15,490 nt of DNA, from contig JBGAIL010000112.1 of the NCBI GenBank assembly GCA_044225565.1, forward strand, positions 1-15,490, given 5' to 3'. The notes below the pieces were generated by a model. It saw only the letters and a program-made list of their open reading frames with translations. It was not told where the DNA came from and did not search any database. The DNA is from CAVXAE01 sp044225565 (GTDB lineage Bacteria > Pseudomonadota > Gammaproteobacteria > Steroidobacterales > Steroidobacteraceae). A program made the position numbers and the translations under genes. Shown here piece by piece: positions 7,123-14,221 of the stretch. The stretch's first letter is position 1; each line of letters starts with the position of its first letter.

Positions 7123-7143
7123 AACACGCGCTAAGAGCGTGTT
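7123..7143 (-). terminator. Weak hairpin after yggT
   Basis: AACACGC (7123-7129) pairs with GCGTGTT (7137-7143) around a 7-nt loop, 26 nt past the yggT stop on the minus strand. It has no T run, so if it ends the yggS-proC-yggT transcript it does so weakly or with Rho. Confidence 0.35.
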
Positions 7144-7169
7144 TCGTAACCGCGGGATAACCGAGAGGA

Positions 7170-7697
7170 TCAGCTCAGGAGAATGAGCAGCGCCTGGATG
7201 GCGATGCCGGCCCAGAGTGGCGACAGATCGATGCCGGAGATCGGCGGGATCAGCCGGCGCAACGGCCGGAGCACCGGCTCGCACAGCGACGCGAGCATCG
7301 ACTGCAGCGGCGAATAACCGCCTGGCGCGATCATGCTGAGCAGCGCGTAGACGAAGATGACGTAGAAGTAAGTCCACAGCGTAGTGCGAAGGATCTCCAC
7401 CACAACCGAGCGGAGCCAGACGTGCGCCGGCGGCAGGCCCAGGCCGCTCAGCGCGAAGACGACGGCCACCTCGACGATGGCCACCAGCAGCACCGCGACC
7501 ACCGAGGCGGTGTCGATCTTGCCGACCGGCGGCAGCAGGCGCCGCAACGGGACGATGAGCGGGTTGGTGACCTGCACGATGAACTGGGCCACCGGATTGC
7601 GGAAGTCCGACCGCGTGAGCTGCATCATCATCCGCACCAGCACCGCCGTCAGCGCGAGCGACAGCAGCGTGTGGACGATGAAGATGATGGCGTTCAT
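7170..7697 (-). CDS. yggT: YggT family integral membrane protein
   Basis: 175 residues with two YggT repeats. Each has a hydrophobic helix pair and a conserved loop: FRNPVAQFIVQVTNPLIVPL then RRLLPPVGKID in the first, and SMLASLCEPVLRPL then RRLIPPISGID in the second. About four membrane helices are visible, from MNAIIFIVHTLLSLALTAVL to LWAGIAIQALLILLS. The family lies in the inner membrane; members have been linked to osmotic or ion stress, but the mechanism is not established. The ATG overlaps the proC stop by 4 nt (ATGA), so the two are translationally coupled. Confidence 0.93.
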   Translation of the reverse strand: MNAIIFIVHTLLSLALTAVLVRMMMQLTRSDFRNPVAQFIVQVTNPLIVPLRRLLPPVGKIDTASVVAVLLVAIVEVAVVFALSGLGLPPAHVWLRSVVVEILRTTLWTYFYVIFVYALLSMIAPGGYSPLQSMLASLCEPVLRPLRRLIPPISGIDLSPLWAGIAIQALLILLS

Positions 7698-8536
7698 GCA
7701 GGGCGGGTGGCGGCGTTGCCGAACTGCTCTGCCAGCTCGCGGCTGCGCCGTGCCGCCGCCTCGATGGCGAGCGACATGATCCGCCGCATCTCCTGGTCCT
7801 CGAGCACGCGCATGGCGGCTTCGGTGGTGCCTTTCTTCGAGGTGACCTCGGCGCGCAGGCGCACCACGTCCCCGTCGCTTTCGCGCACCATGCGGCCGGC
7901 GCCATAGAGCGTGCTGAGGGCGAGTTGGCGTGCGGCCTCGCCATCCAGCCCCAGCTGCACGGCCGCCTGCATCATCATCTCGGCCATGAAGAAGAAATAG
8001 GCCGGGCCCGTACCGGACAGGGCGGTGACCACGTCCATGTCGTCTTCGCTGCCTACCCAGACCACGTCGCCCACGGCCTGCATGACGGTCACCGCGCGCT
8101 CGCGCTCGTCCGCGGTAACGTGGGACTCGGCGAACAGCGCGGTGGCGCCGGCGCCGACGAGAGCGGGTCGGTTGGGCATGGCCCGCACGACAGGCACGCC
8201 CTGGCCACACCATTGCTGCAGCGCGGCCGTGCGGATGCCCGCGGCGAAGGAAAGCACCACGGCACGATTGCGCTGCACCAGCGGTGCGAGTGGCACGAGG
8301 GCGGTGGCCGCATCCTGTGGCTTCACGGCGACGACGACGAAGCTGGCCTCGGCGACGGCCGATGAGTTGTCTTCGGTGGCCTCGATGCTGAAATCCTTCA
8401 GCACCGCGGCGCGCGCGTTGGGATTGGACTCGCCGACCGCGATCTGTGCCGGATGCACGCCGCGGCGGAGCAGCCCCCCGATGAGCGCACGACCCATGTT
8501 GCCGCCGCCCAGGATTGCGAATCTTTCTCTTTGCAT
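7694..8536 (-). CDS. proC: Pyrroline-5-carboxylate reductase
   Basis: A 280-residue enzyme for the last step of proline synthesis, NAD(P)H-dependent reduction of pyrroline-5-carboxylate. The Rossmann motif is FAILGGGNMGRALIGGL at the N terminus (GGGNMG 10-15). VVVAVKPQD and VVRAMPNRPALVGAGATAL follow in the NAD(P) domain. The C-terminal dimerisation and active-site region has VTALSGTGPAYFF and the signature-like LRAEVTSKKGTTEAAMRVLE. Family members often have VTSPGGTT here, so SKK in place of SPG is a local variant. Length and start are normal. It follows yggS by 55 nt and overlaps yggT. Confidence 0.95.
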   Translation of the reverse strand: MQRERFAILGGGNMGRALIGGLLRRGVHPAQIAVGESNPNARAAVLKDFSIEATEDNSSAVAEASFVVVAVKPQDAATALVPLAPLVQRNRAVVLSFAAGIRTAALQQWCGQGVPVVRAMPNRPALVGAGATALFAESHVTADERERAVTVMQAVGDVVWVGSEDDMDVVTALSGTGPAYFFFMAEMMMQAAVQLGLDGEAARQLALSTLYGAGRMVRESDGDVVRLRAEVTSKKGTTEAAMRVLEDQEMRRIMSLAIEAAARRSRELAEQFGNAATRPA

Positions 8537-8540
8537 TGCG

Positions 8541-8568
8541 GGCGGGGATTGTACAGAGACGCCCCGCC
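8541..8568 (-). other. Hairpin between yggS and proC
   Basis: GGCGGGG (8541-8547) pairs with CCCCGCC (8562-8568) around a 14-nt loop. It lies in the 55-nt gap just before the proC start on the minus strand, where it could affect mRNA stability or proC translation. There is no T run, so a terminator is unlikely. Confidence 0.4.
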
Positions 8569-8591
8569 GCTGAAAGCAGCGCGAACGCTTC

Positions 8592-9287
8592 TCAGCGACG
8601 GGCGCCGAAGAGCGCCGTGCCGACGCGCACCATCGTGGCGCCTTCCAGCACCGCGGATTCGAGGTCGCCGCTCATTCCCATCGACAGCGTGTCGAGCCCG
8701 AGGCCGCCGGCATTGGCTGCCTCCAGCAGCTGCCGCACCTGCGCGAACCAATGGCGCTGGCGCTCGGGGTCGTCTTCGGCTGGCGGCAGGCACATGAGGC
8801 CGCGAAGCGCGAGCCTCGGCAATTTCGCCATCGCGGTGGCCAGGCCGGGGACTTCCGTCGGCGCCGCGCCGCCCTTGGAGGCTTCCCCGCCCACGTTGAC
8901 CTGGATGCAGACGTTGAGCGGCGGCGCATGATGCGGCCGCTGCGCCGACAGCCGCTCGGCGATGCGCAGCCGGTCGACGCCGTGGATCCAGTCGAACTGC
9001 TCCGCGAGGACCCGTGTCTTGTTGGCCTGAGCCTGGCCGATGAAGTGCCAGGTAAGGCCAAGGCCGCGTAATGCCTGTATTTTTTCCAGGCCCTCCTGCA
9101 CGTAGTTCTCGCCGAAATCGCGCACGCCGAGGGCGGCGGCGGCGCGCAGGCTCTCCACTGGCTGGGCCTTGGAGGCCCCCAGGAGTGTGATCGAGCGCAC
9201 ATCGCGCCCCGCCTGCGCGGCGGCCGCGGCGATGCGCCCGCGCACGCGGCTCAGGTTTTCAGGCAAATTCTGCGGACCTATTAACAT
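8592..9287 (-). CDS. yggS: YggS/PLPBP family pyridoxal-phosphate homeostasis protein
   Basis: 231 residues, a single TIM-barrel PLP-binding protein without known catalytic activity that in E. coli helps keep B6 and amino-acid pools in balance. The Schiff-base lysine is K40 in LLGASKAQP (AVSKTKP in many homologues). GVRDFGENYVQEG and WHFIGQAQANK follow as expected, and the phosphate-binding end is LSMGMSGDLESAVLEGATMVRVGTALFGAR. The ATG at 9287 faces the pilT region, and no strong Shine-Dalgarno is visible. yggS-proC-yggT is a widespread gammaproteobacterial cluster. Confidence 0.94.
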   Translation of the reverse strand: MLIGPQNLPENLSRVRGRIAAAAAQAGRDVRSITLLGASKAQPVESLRAAAALGVRDFGENYVQEGLEKIQALRGLGLTWHFIGQAQANKTRVLAEQFDWIHGVDRLRIAERLSAQRPHHAPPLNVCIQVNVGGEASKGGAAPTEVPGLATAMAKLPRLALRGLMCLPPAEDDPERQRHWFAQVRQLLEAANAGGLGLDTLSMGMSGDLESAVLEGATMVRVGTALFGARR

Positions 9288-9386
9288 ATGGGTTCGGCAA
9301 GGCCTTTATACTTCGCGCGTTCGCTGCAGGTCTCGCGCACGCGAGGGGTCCACCGGCGGCGGCTCACCAGCTCGCAAGGAGCCCAA
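9288..9386. promoter_or_regulatory. Divergent yggS/pilT promoter region
   Basis: A 99-bp gap between divergent starts. The only AT-rich patch holds TATACT (9307-9312) on the plus strand and TATAAA (9304-9309) on the minus strand. Neither has a good -35 box at 16-18 nt, so the boxes are weak candidates. An AAGGA site (9376-9380) sets the pilT start. Confidence 0.35.
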
Positions 9387-10427
9387 ATGGCTGTCGATAT
9401 CGCGCAACTCCTGGCGTTCGCCGTCAAGAACAACGCGTCCGATCTGCACCTGTCCGCCGGCGTGCCACCCATGATCCGCGTGGATGGCGACATGAAGCGT
9501 ATCAACATGCCCGCGCTCGCCCACAAGGAAGTGCACGGCATGGTGTACGACATCATGAACGACAAGCAGCGCAAATTGTACGAGGAGTTCTTCGAGACGG
9601 ACTTCTCCTTCGAGATCCCGAAGCTGGCGCGCTTCCGCGTCAACGCCTTCAACCAGAACCGCGGCGCGGGCGCCGTGTTCCGCAACATTCCCTCCACCAT
9701 CATCTCGCTCGACGACCTGCAGGCGCCGAAGATCTTCCGCGACCTGTGCATGCTGCCGCGCGGGCTGGTGCTGGTCACCGGGCCCACGGGCTCCGGCAAG
9801 TCCACCACGCTCGCGGGCATGGTGAACCACTGCAACGACAACCGTCCCGACCACATCATCACCATCGAGGACCCGATCGAGTTCGTGCACGAGTCCAAGC
9901 GGTGCCTCGTGAACCAGCGCGAGGTGCACCGTGACACGCTCGGCTTCTCCGAGGCGCTGCGCTCGGCGCTGCGCGAGGACCCGGACGTGGTGCTGGTCGG
10001 CGAAATGCGCGACCTCGAGACGATCCGCCTGGCGCTCACCGCCGCGGAGACCGGCCACCTGGTGTTCGGCACGCTGCACACGAGCTCCGCCGCCAAGACC
10101 ATCGACCGCATCGTCGACGTGTTCCCCGGCGAGGAGAAGGACATGGTGCGCTCCATGCTCTCCGAGTCGCTGCGCGCCGTCATCTCGCAGACGCTGCTCA
10201 AGAAGGTCGGCGGCGGCCGCGCCGCGGCCCACGAGATCATGATCGGCACGCCCGCCATCCGTAACCTCATCCGCGAGGGCAAGATCGCGCAGATGTACTC
10301 GTCCATCCAGACGGGCCAGGCGCAGGGCATGCAGACGCTGGACCAGTGCCTCACCGAGCTCGTCGCCAAGGGCGTCGTGAGCAAGGAAGAGGCGCGCTAC
10401 AAGGCCCAGAACAAGGACGCCCTGTGA
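9387..10427 (+). CDS. pilT: Type IV pilus retraction ATPase PilT
   Basis: A 346-residue hexameric ATPase that drives pilus disassembly and twitching at the inner membrane. The N-terminal PAS-like domain begins MAVDIAQLLAFAVKNNASDLHL. Walker A is GPTGSGKST (132-140), the Asp box is HIITIEDPIEFVHE (about 156-169), Walker B is VVLVGEMRD with E206, and the His box is TGHLVFGTLHT (H224, H231). The PilT-specific AIRNLIRE motif is intact at 290-297, which marks a true retraction ATPase rather than PilU or PilB. An in-frame start exists at 9288, but AAGGA six nt before the ATG at 9387 and the usual MAVDI/MDI-type N terminus favour 9387. It heads a three-ATPase run. Confidence 0.96.
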   Translation: MAVDIAQLLAFAVKNNASDLHLSAGVPPMIRVDGDMKRINMPALAHKEVHGMVYDIMNDKQRKLYEEFFETDFSFEIPKLARFRVNAFNQNRGAGAVFRNIPSTIISLDDLQAPKIFRDLCMLPRGLVLVTGPTGSGKSTTLAGMVNHCNDNRPDHIITIEDPIEFVHESKRCLVNQREVHRDTLGFSEALRSALREDPDVVLVGEMRDLETIRLALTAAETGHLVFGTLHTSSAAKTIDRIVDVFPGEEKDMVRSMLSESLRAVISQTLLKKVGGGRAAAHEIMIGTPAIRNLIREGKIAQMYSSIQTGQAQGMQTLDQCLTELVAKGVVSKEEARYKAQNKDAL

Positions 10428-10436
10428 GGTATCGCC

Positions 10437-11591
10437 GTGGAACGTGAGCAAGCGATAAAACTGATGCAGGACCTGCTGCGGCGGGTCGTGGAAAAGAAGG
10501 CATCCGACCTCTTCGTCACCGCGGGCTTCCCGCCGGCCATCAAGCTCGACGGCGACATCCGCCCGCAGAGCGAGCGCGCGCTCACCATGGAGCAGTCCGC
10601 CGCCCTGGTGCGCGCCATCATGAACGACCGGCAGACCAAGGAGTTCGACGCGTCCAAGGAGTGCAACTTCGCGATCGCGCCGCCGGGCATCGGCCGCTTC
10701 CGCGTGAGCGCCTTCGTGCAGCAGGGCGCCGTCGGCTGCGTCATCCGCCTCATCAACGCCAAGATCCCCACCTTCGAAGAGCTCGACCTGCCGCCGATCC
10801 TGAAGGAAGTGGTGCTGTCGAAGCGCGGACTCGTCATCCTGGTCGGCGGCACGGGCTCGGGCAAGTCCACCTCGCTCGCCGCGATGGTCGGCTACCGCAA
10901 CGAGAAGACGCGTGGCCACATCATCACCATCGAGGATCCGGTCGAGTACGTGCACCAGCACAAGGGCTGCGTGATCACGCACCGCGAGATCGGCGTGGAC
11001 ACGGAGTCCTGGCACCACGCGCTCAAGAACACCCTGCGCCAGGCGCCGGACGTCATCCTAATCGGTGAGATCCGGGACCGCGAGACCATGGAGCACGGCA
11101 TCCAGTTCGCCGAGACCGGCCACCTGGTGCTCGCCACGCTGCACGCGAACAGCTCCAACCAGGCGCTGGACCGCATCATCAACTTCTTCCCGGACGAGCG
11201 GCGCGAGCAGCTGCTGATGGACCTCTCGCTCAACATCCGCGCGCTCATCTCGCAACGGCTGATCCCGCGCGAGTCGGGCGCCGGGCGCATCGCGGCCACC
11301 GAGATCATGCTGAATTCGCCGCTGATCCAGGACCTCATCTTCAAGGGCGAGGTCGCGAAGATCAAGGAGGTCATGTCGCGCTCGAACCGCATCGGCATGA
11401 AGACCTTCGACCAGTCGCTGTTCGAGCTCTACGAGACGGGCTTCATCTCCTACGAGGACGCCCTGCGCAACGCGGATTCGAAGAACGAGCTGCGCCTGCG
11501 CATCAAGCTCGAGAGCAAGCGCGAGGCCAAGGACATCGACGACGGCGGTGCGCTGCGCATCGTCGACGAAGAGCAGGGACGGGTCCTGTGA
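10437..11591 (+). CDS. pilU: PilT/PilU-family retraction ATPase PilU
   Basis: 384 residues with Walker A GGTGSGKST (137-145), Asp box HIITIEDPVEYVHQHKG, Walker B VILIGEIRD (E211) and His box TGHLVLATLHANSS. It lacks AIRNLIRE; the equivalent place reads SPLIQDLIFKGEVAKIKEVM, as in PilU. PilU works with PilT and in P. aeruginosa and Vibrio needs PilT to power retraction. A GTG start at 10437 follows a GAGGT site at good spacing, 9 nt after the pilT stop. The next in-frame ATG would drop nine residues. The C-terminal 30 or so residues are charged (KLESKREAKDIDDGG). Confidence 0.93.
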   Translation: MEREQAIKLMQDLLRRVVEKKASDLFVTAGFPPAIKLDGDIRPQSERALTMEQSAALVRAIMNDRQTKEFDASKECNFAIAPPGIGRFRVSAFVQQGAVGCVIRLINAKIPTFEELDLPPILKEVVLSKRGLVILVGGTGSGKSTSLAAMVGYRNEKTRGHIITIEDPVEYVHQHKGCVITHREIGVDTESWHHALKNTLRQAPDVILIGEIRDRETMEHGIQFAETGHLVLATLHANSSNQALDRIINFFPDERREQLLMDLSLNIRALISQRLIPRESGAGRIAATEIMLNSPLIQDLIFKGEVAKIKEVMSRSNRIGMKTFDQSLFELYETGFISYEDALRNADSKNELRLRIKLESKREAKDIDDGGALRIVDEEQGRVL

Positions 11592-12787
11592 ACGCCTCGG
11601 CCAGGCCCGGCGATGAGGCTTCGGCCGCCCTCGAGGCGACCGACCCCCGCATCGGCGGCCCGGCCGACCCCGCCTCCAACGCGGCCACCGGCCGCTACGC
11701 CTCCATCAGCAGCAGCGGCAAGCACGCCACGCTCAATACGCGGCCGCTGTTCAAGCTCATGGTGGAGAAGAAGGCATCCGACCTCTTCTTCACCTCGAAC
11801 GCGCCCATCAAGATCAAGATCGAGGGGCAGATCTATCCGGTCAACAAGCAGGTGCTGTCGCCTGAGACCGTGCGGCAGACCGTGCTCGCGCTCATGACGC
11901 CGGAGCAGCGCGAGCAGTTCACGCGCGAGCTGGAACTGGACTTCGCCCTGTCCGAGCCCGGTCTCGGGCGCTTCCGCGTGAACGTGTTCGTGCAGCGCGG
12001 CTACCCTGCCATGGTGCTGCGCTACATCACCGCGGACATGCCGAAGCTCGAGGCCCTCGGCCTGCCCGAGGTCATGCGCGACCTCATCATGATGAAGCGC
12101 GGCCTCGTGCTCATGATCGGCGCCACCGGCTCCGGCAAGTCCACCTCGCTCGCGGCGATGATCAACTACCGCAACGAGAACTCCTCGGACCACATCGTCA
12201 CCATCGAGGACCCCATCGAGTTCCTGCACGCCAACAAGCGCTCCATCGTCAATCAGCGCGAAGTCGGCATCGACACGAGGAGTTACGAGCGTGCGCTGCG
12301 TGGGGTGATGCGCGCCGCGCCGGATGTCATCCTGATCGGTGAGATCCGCGATCGCGAGAGCATGCAGACCGCCATCAACCTCTCGGGCACGGGTCACCTC
12401 GTGCTCGCCACCCTGCACGCGAACAACTGCGCGGAAGCGCTCGATCGCATCATCAACATGTTCCCGCAGGAGCAGCACTCCCAGATCTTCCTGGACCTGT
12501 CGCAGTACCTGAAGGCGATCATGGCCCAGCGTCTGGTGATGGGTAAGGACGGCAAGCGCGTCGCGGCGGTCGAGGTGATGCTCAACACGCCGCACATCGC
12601 CGAGCTCGTGAAGAAGGGCGACGTGATGTCGATCAAGGAAGCCATCATGAAGAGCGGCGAGCGCGGCATCCAGAGCTTCGATGACGCCCTGCACAGCCTG
12701 TACCGCGAGAACCGCATCGAGCTCGAAGAGGCGCTCGCCAACGCCGACTCGCGCACCAACCTCGAAGCCAAAATAAACTTCGGGTGA
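11588..12787 (+). CDS. Third PilT/PilU-family pilus ATPase
   Basis: 399 residues. Walker A is GATGSGKST (178-186), Asp box HIVTIEDPIEFLHANKR, Walker B VILIGEIRD (E252) and His box TGHLVLATLHANN, so all ATPase motifs are intact. It is PilU-like: no AIRNLIRE, and the C-terminal block reads TPHIAELVKKGDVMSIKEAIM. Before the domain lies a 50-residue Ala/Ser/Pro-rich, probably disordered extension that pilT and pilU lack. The GTG start overlaps the pilU stop by 4 nt. If the true start were downstream, no better codon is visible before the domain. It probably acts with PilT/PilU, perhaps at a different pole, machine or condition. A role in another type IV pilus-like secretion system is possible. 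Confidence 0.9.
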   Translation: MNASARPGDEASAALEATDPRIGGPADPASNAATGRYASISSSGKHATLNTRPLFKLMVEKKASDLFFTSNAPIKIKIEGQIYPVNKQVLSPETVRQTVLALMTPEQREQFTRELELDFALSEPGLGRFRVNVFVQRGYPAMVLRYITADMPKLEALGLPEVMRDLIMMKRGLVLMIGATGSGKSTSLAAMINYRNENSSDHIVTIEDPIEFLHANKRSIVNQREVGIDTRSYERALRGVMRAAPDVILIGEIRDRESMQTAINLSGTGHLVLATLHANNCAEALDRIINMFPQEQHSQIFLDLSQYLKAIMAQRLVMGKDGKRVAAVEVMLNTPHIAELVKKGDVMSIKEAIMKSGERGIQSFDDALHSLYRENRIELEEALANADSRTNLEAKINFG

Positions 12788-12845
12788 GCGGCGCCTTGGC
12801 CGCGCCGCGAACGCCCGTCATGGATGATTGGCTGGACCTCTCGCG

Positions 12846-13361
12846 ATGATCGCGCGACTCCGCGCCATCCGGGCGGACATCACCATCCTCTCCGTGGATG
12901 CCATCGTGAACGCGGCGAACAACTCGCTGCTGGGCGGGGGCGGCGTGGACGGCGCCATCCATCGCGCCGCAGGTCCGCAGCTGCTCGCCGAATGCCGCAT
13001 GCTGGGCGGATGCGCCACGGGGGAAGCGAAGATCACCGCCGGCTATCGGCTGAAGGCGCGGCACGTGATCCACACCGTGGGCCCGGTGTGGCAGGGCGGA
13101 AAACGCAACGAGCCGGAGCTGCTCGCTTCCTGCTACCGGCGTTCGCTCGAGGTGGCAGCGGACCACGATCTGGTCGCCGTCGCCTTTCCATCCATCAGCA
13201 CGGGCGTGTACGGCTATCCGAAGGACGCAGCGGCATCCATCGCGATCTCCACGGTTTTGGCTTTCCTCACGGCGCCGAGCGCGCTGCGCGAAGTGACCTT
13301 TTGCTGCTTCTCGCAGGGAGACCTGACGCTCTACGAATCCTTGCTCGCGAACACCGCATAG
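12846..13361 (+). CDS. ymdB: Macrodomain protein, YmdB-like (O-acetyl-ADP-ribose deacetylase type)
   Basis: 171 residues, a stand-alone MacroD/YmdB-class macrodomain that binds ADP-ribose and in the family removes O-acetyl or Asp/Glu-linked ADP-ribose. VDAIVNAANNSLLGGGGVDGAIHRAAG (split here: residues 17-43) has N24, N25 and catalytic D35 at the E. coli YmdB position. The second loop is ISTGVYGYP (117-125), and ARHVIHTVGPVW is conserved. The frame could start from a TTG 18 nt upstream, but the ATG at 12846 gives the usual N terminus. E. coli YmdB also inhibits RNase III, which cannot be inferred here. It overlaps the convergent pyrK-like gene by 31 bp. Confidence 0.92.
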   Translation: MIARLRAIRADITILSVDAIVNAANNSLLGGGGVDGAIHRAAGPQLLAECRMLGGCATGEAKITAGYRLKARHVIHTVGPVWQGGKRNEPELLASCYRRSLEVAADHDLVAVAFPSISTGVYGYPKDAAASIAISTVLAFLTAPSALREVTFCCFSQGDLTLYESLLANTA

Positions 13362-14221
13362 GCGTCGAACACCGGCCCATCCACGCAGACGCGCTTCATC
13401 GCCGGCCCTTCCGGAGTTTCCACCCTCACCGTGCAGCCGGCGCAGCCGCCGACCGCGCATGCCATGAATTCCTCGAGCGAGACCTGGCACGGCACGCCGT
13501 ACCGGCGCCCGACTTTCGCCGTCGCTTCGAGCATGGGCGTGGGGCCGCAGGCGAAGATCTCCACTTGAGCGAGCTCTTTCGGGCCGAGCGAGGCGAGCCA
13601 GGCGTCGGCCAACTCGGTGACGAAACCGTCGAAGCAGCCTGGAAAGCCGGAGCGCGAGGCGAGGCGGCTCGCGATGTTCCATTCATCGAGCAGCGGCATG
13701 CAGGCGATGCTGCCTTCCGGAATGCCCGGCACCAGGATCTGAGAGGGGCGCGTGCGGAACGGAAACGGGATCTCCGAGCCCATCAGCACCAGCGGCTTCC
13801 ATTGGGCGTCGTGGCGGTCGCGCAGGCGTTCCGCGAGGAACACCATGGGAGGGATGCCTACGCCGCCGCCGATGAGCAGAGTGCGAGGTCGCTCCACGTG
13901 CGGCGTGAAGCCACGGCCGATCGGGCCGAGCAAGCTCACGATGTCGCCTTCCTTGCGCGCGGTGAGCGCATGTAGGCCGGGGCCGACCACCTTGTAGAGC
14001 ATCTCGACCCAGCCAGCGTCCGCATCCACGCGCATCAGCGACAGCGGGCGCCGCATCGGGATGGCCTCGTCACAAGTGACGTGCGCGAAGCTGCCCGGCT
14101 GCGCATGCGCGGCGCACTGCGGCGCCTGGACGCGGATGACGTACTGATTGTCTTCGAACTGCGTGTGCCTCAGCACGCGCGCGTCTTCGAGGAAGATGGT
14201 GCCGCGATGCTCCCGGCTCAT
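13331..14221 (-). CDS. PyrK-like electron-transfer flavoprotein (FAD, NAD(P), 2Fe-2S)
   Basis: 296 residues. The FAD-binding motif is MRRPLSLM (56-63), the NAD(P) motif is LLIGGGVGIPPMVF (about 115-128), and CGPTPM (225-230) completes the reductase core. The C terminus carries a 2Fe-2S set: C255, C260, C263 and C279 in CAVGGCAGC and RVCVDGP. This is the layout of PyrK, the subunit that links dihydroorotate dehydrogenase 1B to NAD. No PyrD gene lies here, and gammaproteobacteria usually have the quinone-linked PyrD, so the partner is uncertain; a related flavodoxin/ferredoxin reductase is possible. The ATG overlaps the pyrB stop by 4 nt, so pyrimidine context is strong. It is full length compared with PyrK (about 260), slightly long. 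Confidence 0.88.
   Translation of the reverse strand: MSREHRGTIFLEDARVLRHTQFEDNQYVIRVQAPQCAAHAQPGSFAHVTCDEAIPMRRPLSLMRVDADAGWVEMLYKVVGPGLHALTARKEGDIVSLLGPIGRGFTPHVERPRTLLIGGGVGIPPMVFLAERLRDRHDAQWKPLVLMGSEIPFPFRTRPSQILVPGIPEGSIACMPLLDEWNIASRLASRSGFPGCFDGFVTELADAWLASLGPKELAQVEIFACGPTPMLEATAKVGRRYGVPCQVSLEEFMACAVGGCAGCTVRVETPEGPAMKRVCVDGPVFDAYAVFASKDS

Noticed and set aside
6925..7944. Upstream continuation of the HU reading frame, about 340 residues
   Set aside because: It runs antiparallel-frame through yggT and proC with no motif, and a good Shine-Dalgarno marks the ATG at 6924.
9306..11018. A 570-residue open frame antisense to pilT and pilU
   Set aside because: It spans two well-supported genes and their gap and shows only His/Asp/Val-rich shadow sequence.
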